Assembly (NCBI RefSeq): GCF_042686175.1
Contig: NZ_JBHUOR010000045.1
Span: 24,182-88,181 of the forward strand
Length of the DNA: 64,000 nucleotides
Source of the DNA: Kurthia populi
Lineage (GTDB): Bacteria; Bacillota; Bacilli; Bacillales_A; Planococcaceae
Reading direction: 5' to 3'
Position 1 is the stretch's first letter; the number at the start of each line of letters is the position of its first letter. The translations under genes were made by a program, and so were the position numbers. The notes beneath the pieces are model-generated. The model had not been told where the DNA came from. It made no database searches and saw only the letters and a list, made by a program, of their open reading frames with translations. This document shows positions 63,344 through 64,000 of the stretch, in pieces.

Positions 63344-63883
63344 ATGTTTTTACTCCAAAGAGTCGATGAGACTATAAAAAAAGTAAAGTCACAACTAGCG
63401 AATATTGTTACTTTATGTAATATTTCATTCGGTGGTGCCTCGATTATGGCAACGTTTAACGAAGCCTATAGTCATGCCGTCCTTTATATTTTCATTGCAG
63501 CGCTGTTGGACCGCTACGATGGGAAAATCGCTCGAAAATTCAACCAAGAATCTGAACTTGGTAAACAACTTGACTCAATGAGTGATATTATCTCATTCGG
63601 TGTCGCTCCGGCCTTATTATTATATTCATATGTATTATTCCAACTAGGTCCTGTAGGTATGATTGCAGCCGTATTATATATTGTATGCGGCGCATTTCGT
63701 CTTGCGCGCTTCAATGTCACTGAAGCAAATGGTTGTTTCACGGGATTACCTATTACTGCAGCAGGTGTTATTTTAACCGCTTCATTCTTGATTGCACCAT
63801 TTATCAATCCAGGAGTTTACTTGGTTATTTTCCTTGTACTATCTTATACAATGGTTGCAAATTTTCAGCTAAAAAAAATATAG
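63344..63883 (+). CDS. pssA: CDP-diacylglycerol-serine O-phosphatidyltransferase
   Basis: A 179-residue membrane enzyme with the CDP-alcohol phosphotransferase signature D-x2-DG-x2-AR-x8-G-x3-D-x3-D (DRYDGKIARKF, ELGKQLDSMSD) and five or six membrane helices. It makes phosphatidylserine. GGAG is eight bases before the ATG, and a TATAAT-like -10 (AGTATAATAA) lies in the short intergenic region shared with psd. Confidence 0.95.
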   Translation: MFLLQRVDETIKKVKSQLANIVTLCNISFGGASIMATFNEAYSHAVLYIFIAALLDRYDGKIARKFNQESELGKQLDSMSDIISFGVAPALLLYSYVLFQLGPVGMIAAVLYIVCGAFRLARFNVTEANGCFTGLPITAAGVILTASFLIAPFINPGVYLVIFLVLSYTMVANFQLKKI

Positions 63884-63895
63884 TGGACAAAATGT

Positions 63896-64000
63896 AAGAG
63901 GCTGGGACATAAGTAGAAATTCCAGTCTTTAATAGAGAAGGTGATGTCGAATTTGACATCACCTTCTCTATTTTTATGCGCAAATTGGGAATTACCATTC
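63896..64000 (+). repeat. GAGGCTGGGACA repeat end, copy D (variant, cut by the window)
   Basis: AAGAGGCTGGGACATAAG at 63896-63913 equals the left end of copy C, but the interior differs: no GGAACCGCGC hairpin, and a different long hairpin instead (63931-63972). The other end would lie outside the window. Confidence 0.6.
63931..63975 (+). terminator. pssA intrinsic terminator
   Basis: AATAGAGAAGGTGATGTC pairs perfectly over 18 bp with GACATCACCTTCTCTATT around a GAATTT loop, followed by TTT. Confidence 0.88.

Noticed and set aside
1..64000. tRNA, rRNA, CRISPR arrays, insertion sequences or prophage
   Set aside because: No tRNA- or rRNA-like stretch, no regularly spaced repeats, and no transposase, integrase or phage structural gene was seen on either strand.

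Overview
This window is a stretch of low-GC Gram-positive chromosome from the order Bacillales. The order of genes (zur, znu, nfo, cshB, ispH, nif3, trmK, sigA, dnaG, ppsR, ccpN, glyS, recO, era, dgkA, ybeY, pgpH, phoH, floA, nfeD, rpsU, mtaB, rsmE, prmA, dnaJ, dnaK, grpE, hrcA, hemW, lepA, rpsT, holA, comEC, comEB, comEA, yqeM, rsfS, yqeK, nadD, yhbY, aroE, yqeH, yqeG) follows the yqf/yqe region of Bacillus subtilis. A single-polypeptide glycyl-tRNA synthetase behind a T-box, the A+T-rich codon use and the dispersed GAGGCTGGGACA repeats suggest a member of the Planococcaceae (Solibacillus, Lysinibacillus, Kurthia or Caryophanon type). The sporulation genes that B. subtilis carries inside this block (yqfC/yqfD, gpr, spoIIP) are absent from their expected places, which hints at a lineage that may have lost sporulation. 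Nearly all genes are on the minus strand.

Layout. 0-7.6 kb: end of a nucleotidase gene, a secreted transglutaminase-like protein, a zinc-uptake operon with its regulator Zur and a recognisable Zur box, DNA repair (nfo), RNA helicase (cshB) and isoprenoid synthesis (ispH, containing an undetermined base exactly where about 25 expected residues are missing). 7.6-16.8 kb: nif3-like gene, trmK, sigA, dnaG, ppsR, ccpN and T-box-controlled glyS. 16.8-22.3 kb: an accessory island between glyS and recO. It holds a candidate small RNA, a metallo-beta-lactamase-fold hydrolase, and a minus-strand operon ribA-like, ribD, FAD monooxygenase, HAD phosphatase. That operon is driven by a strong promoter overlapped by a 23-bp palindrome. 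The rest of the riboflavin pathway is not here, so this is the best candidate in the window for an undescribed metabolic system.

22.3-45.5 kb: housekeeping genes for repair, ribosome assembly, membrane microdomains (floA plus a shortened NfeD), a UbiB-like kinase, an amino acid permease killed by one in-frame amber codon, rpsU, deoC, an unusual N-acetylmuramoyl-L-alanine amidase, and the full heat-shock operon hrcA-grpE-dnaK-dnaJ-prmA-rsmE-mtaB behind a perfect CIRCE operator. 45.5-50.3 kb: a small surface-polysaccharide locus inserted between hemW and lepA. Three of its four genes carry frameshifts or nonsense codons. 50.3-64 kb: lepA, rpsT, holA, the late competence genes, a ribosome/NAD/shikimate operon, and divergent psd and pssA for phosphatidylethanolamine synthesis.

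Regulation visible in the sequence includes the Zur box, the glycine T-box (GGC specifier), CIRCE, a cre-like site at deoC, and many intrinsic terminators. Four copies or variants of a roughly 140-bp repeat sit at the 3' ends of genes. No rRNA, tRNA, CRISPR, prophage or transposase gene was seen.
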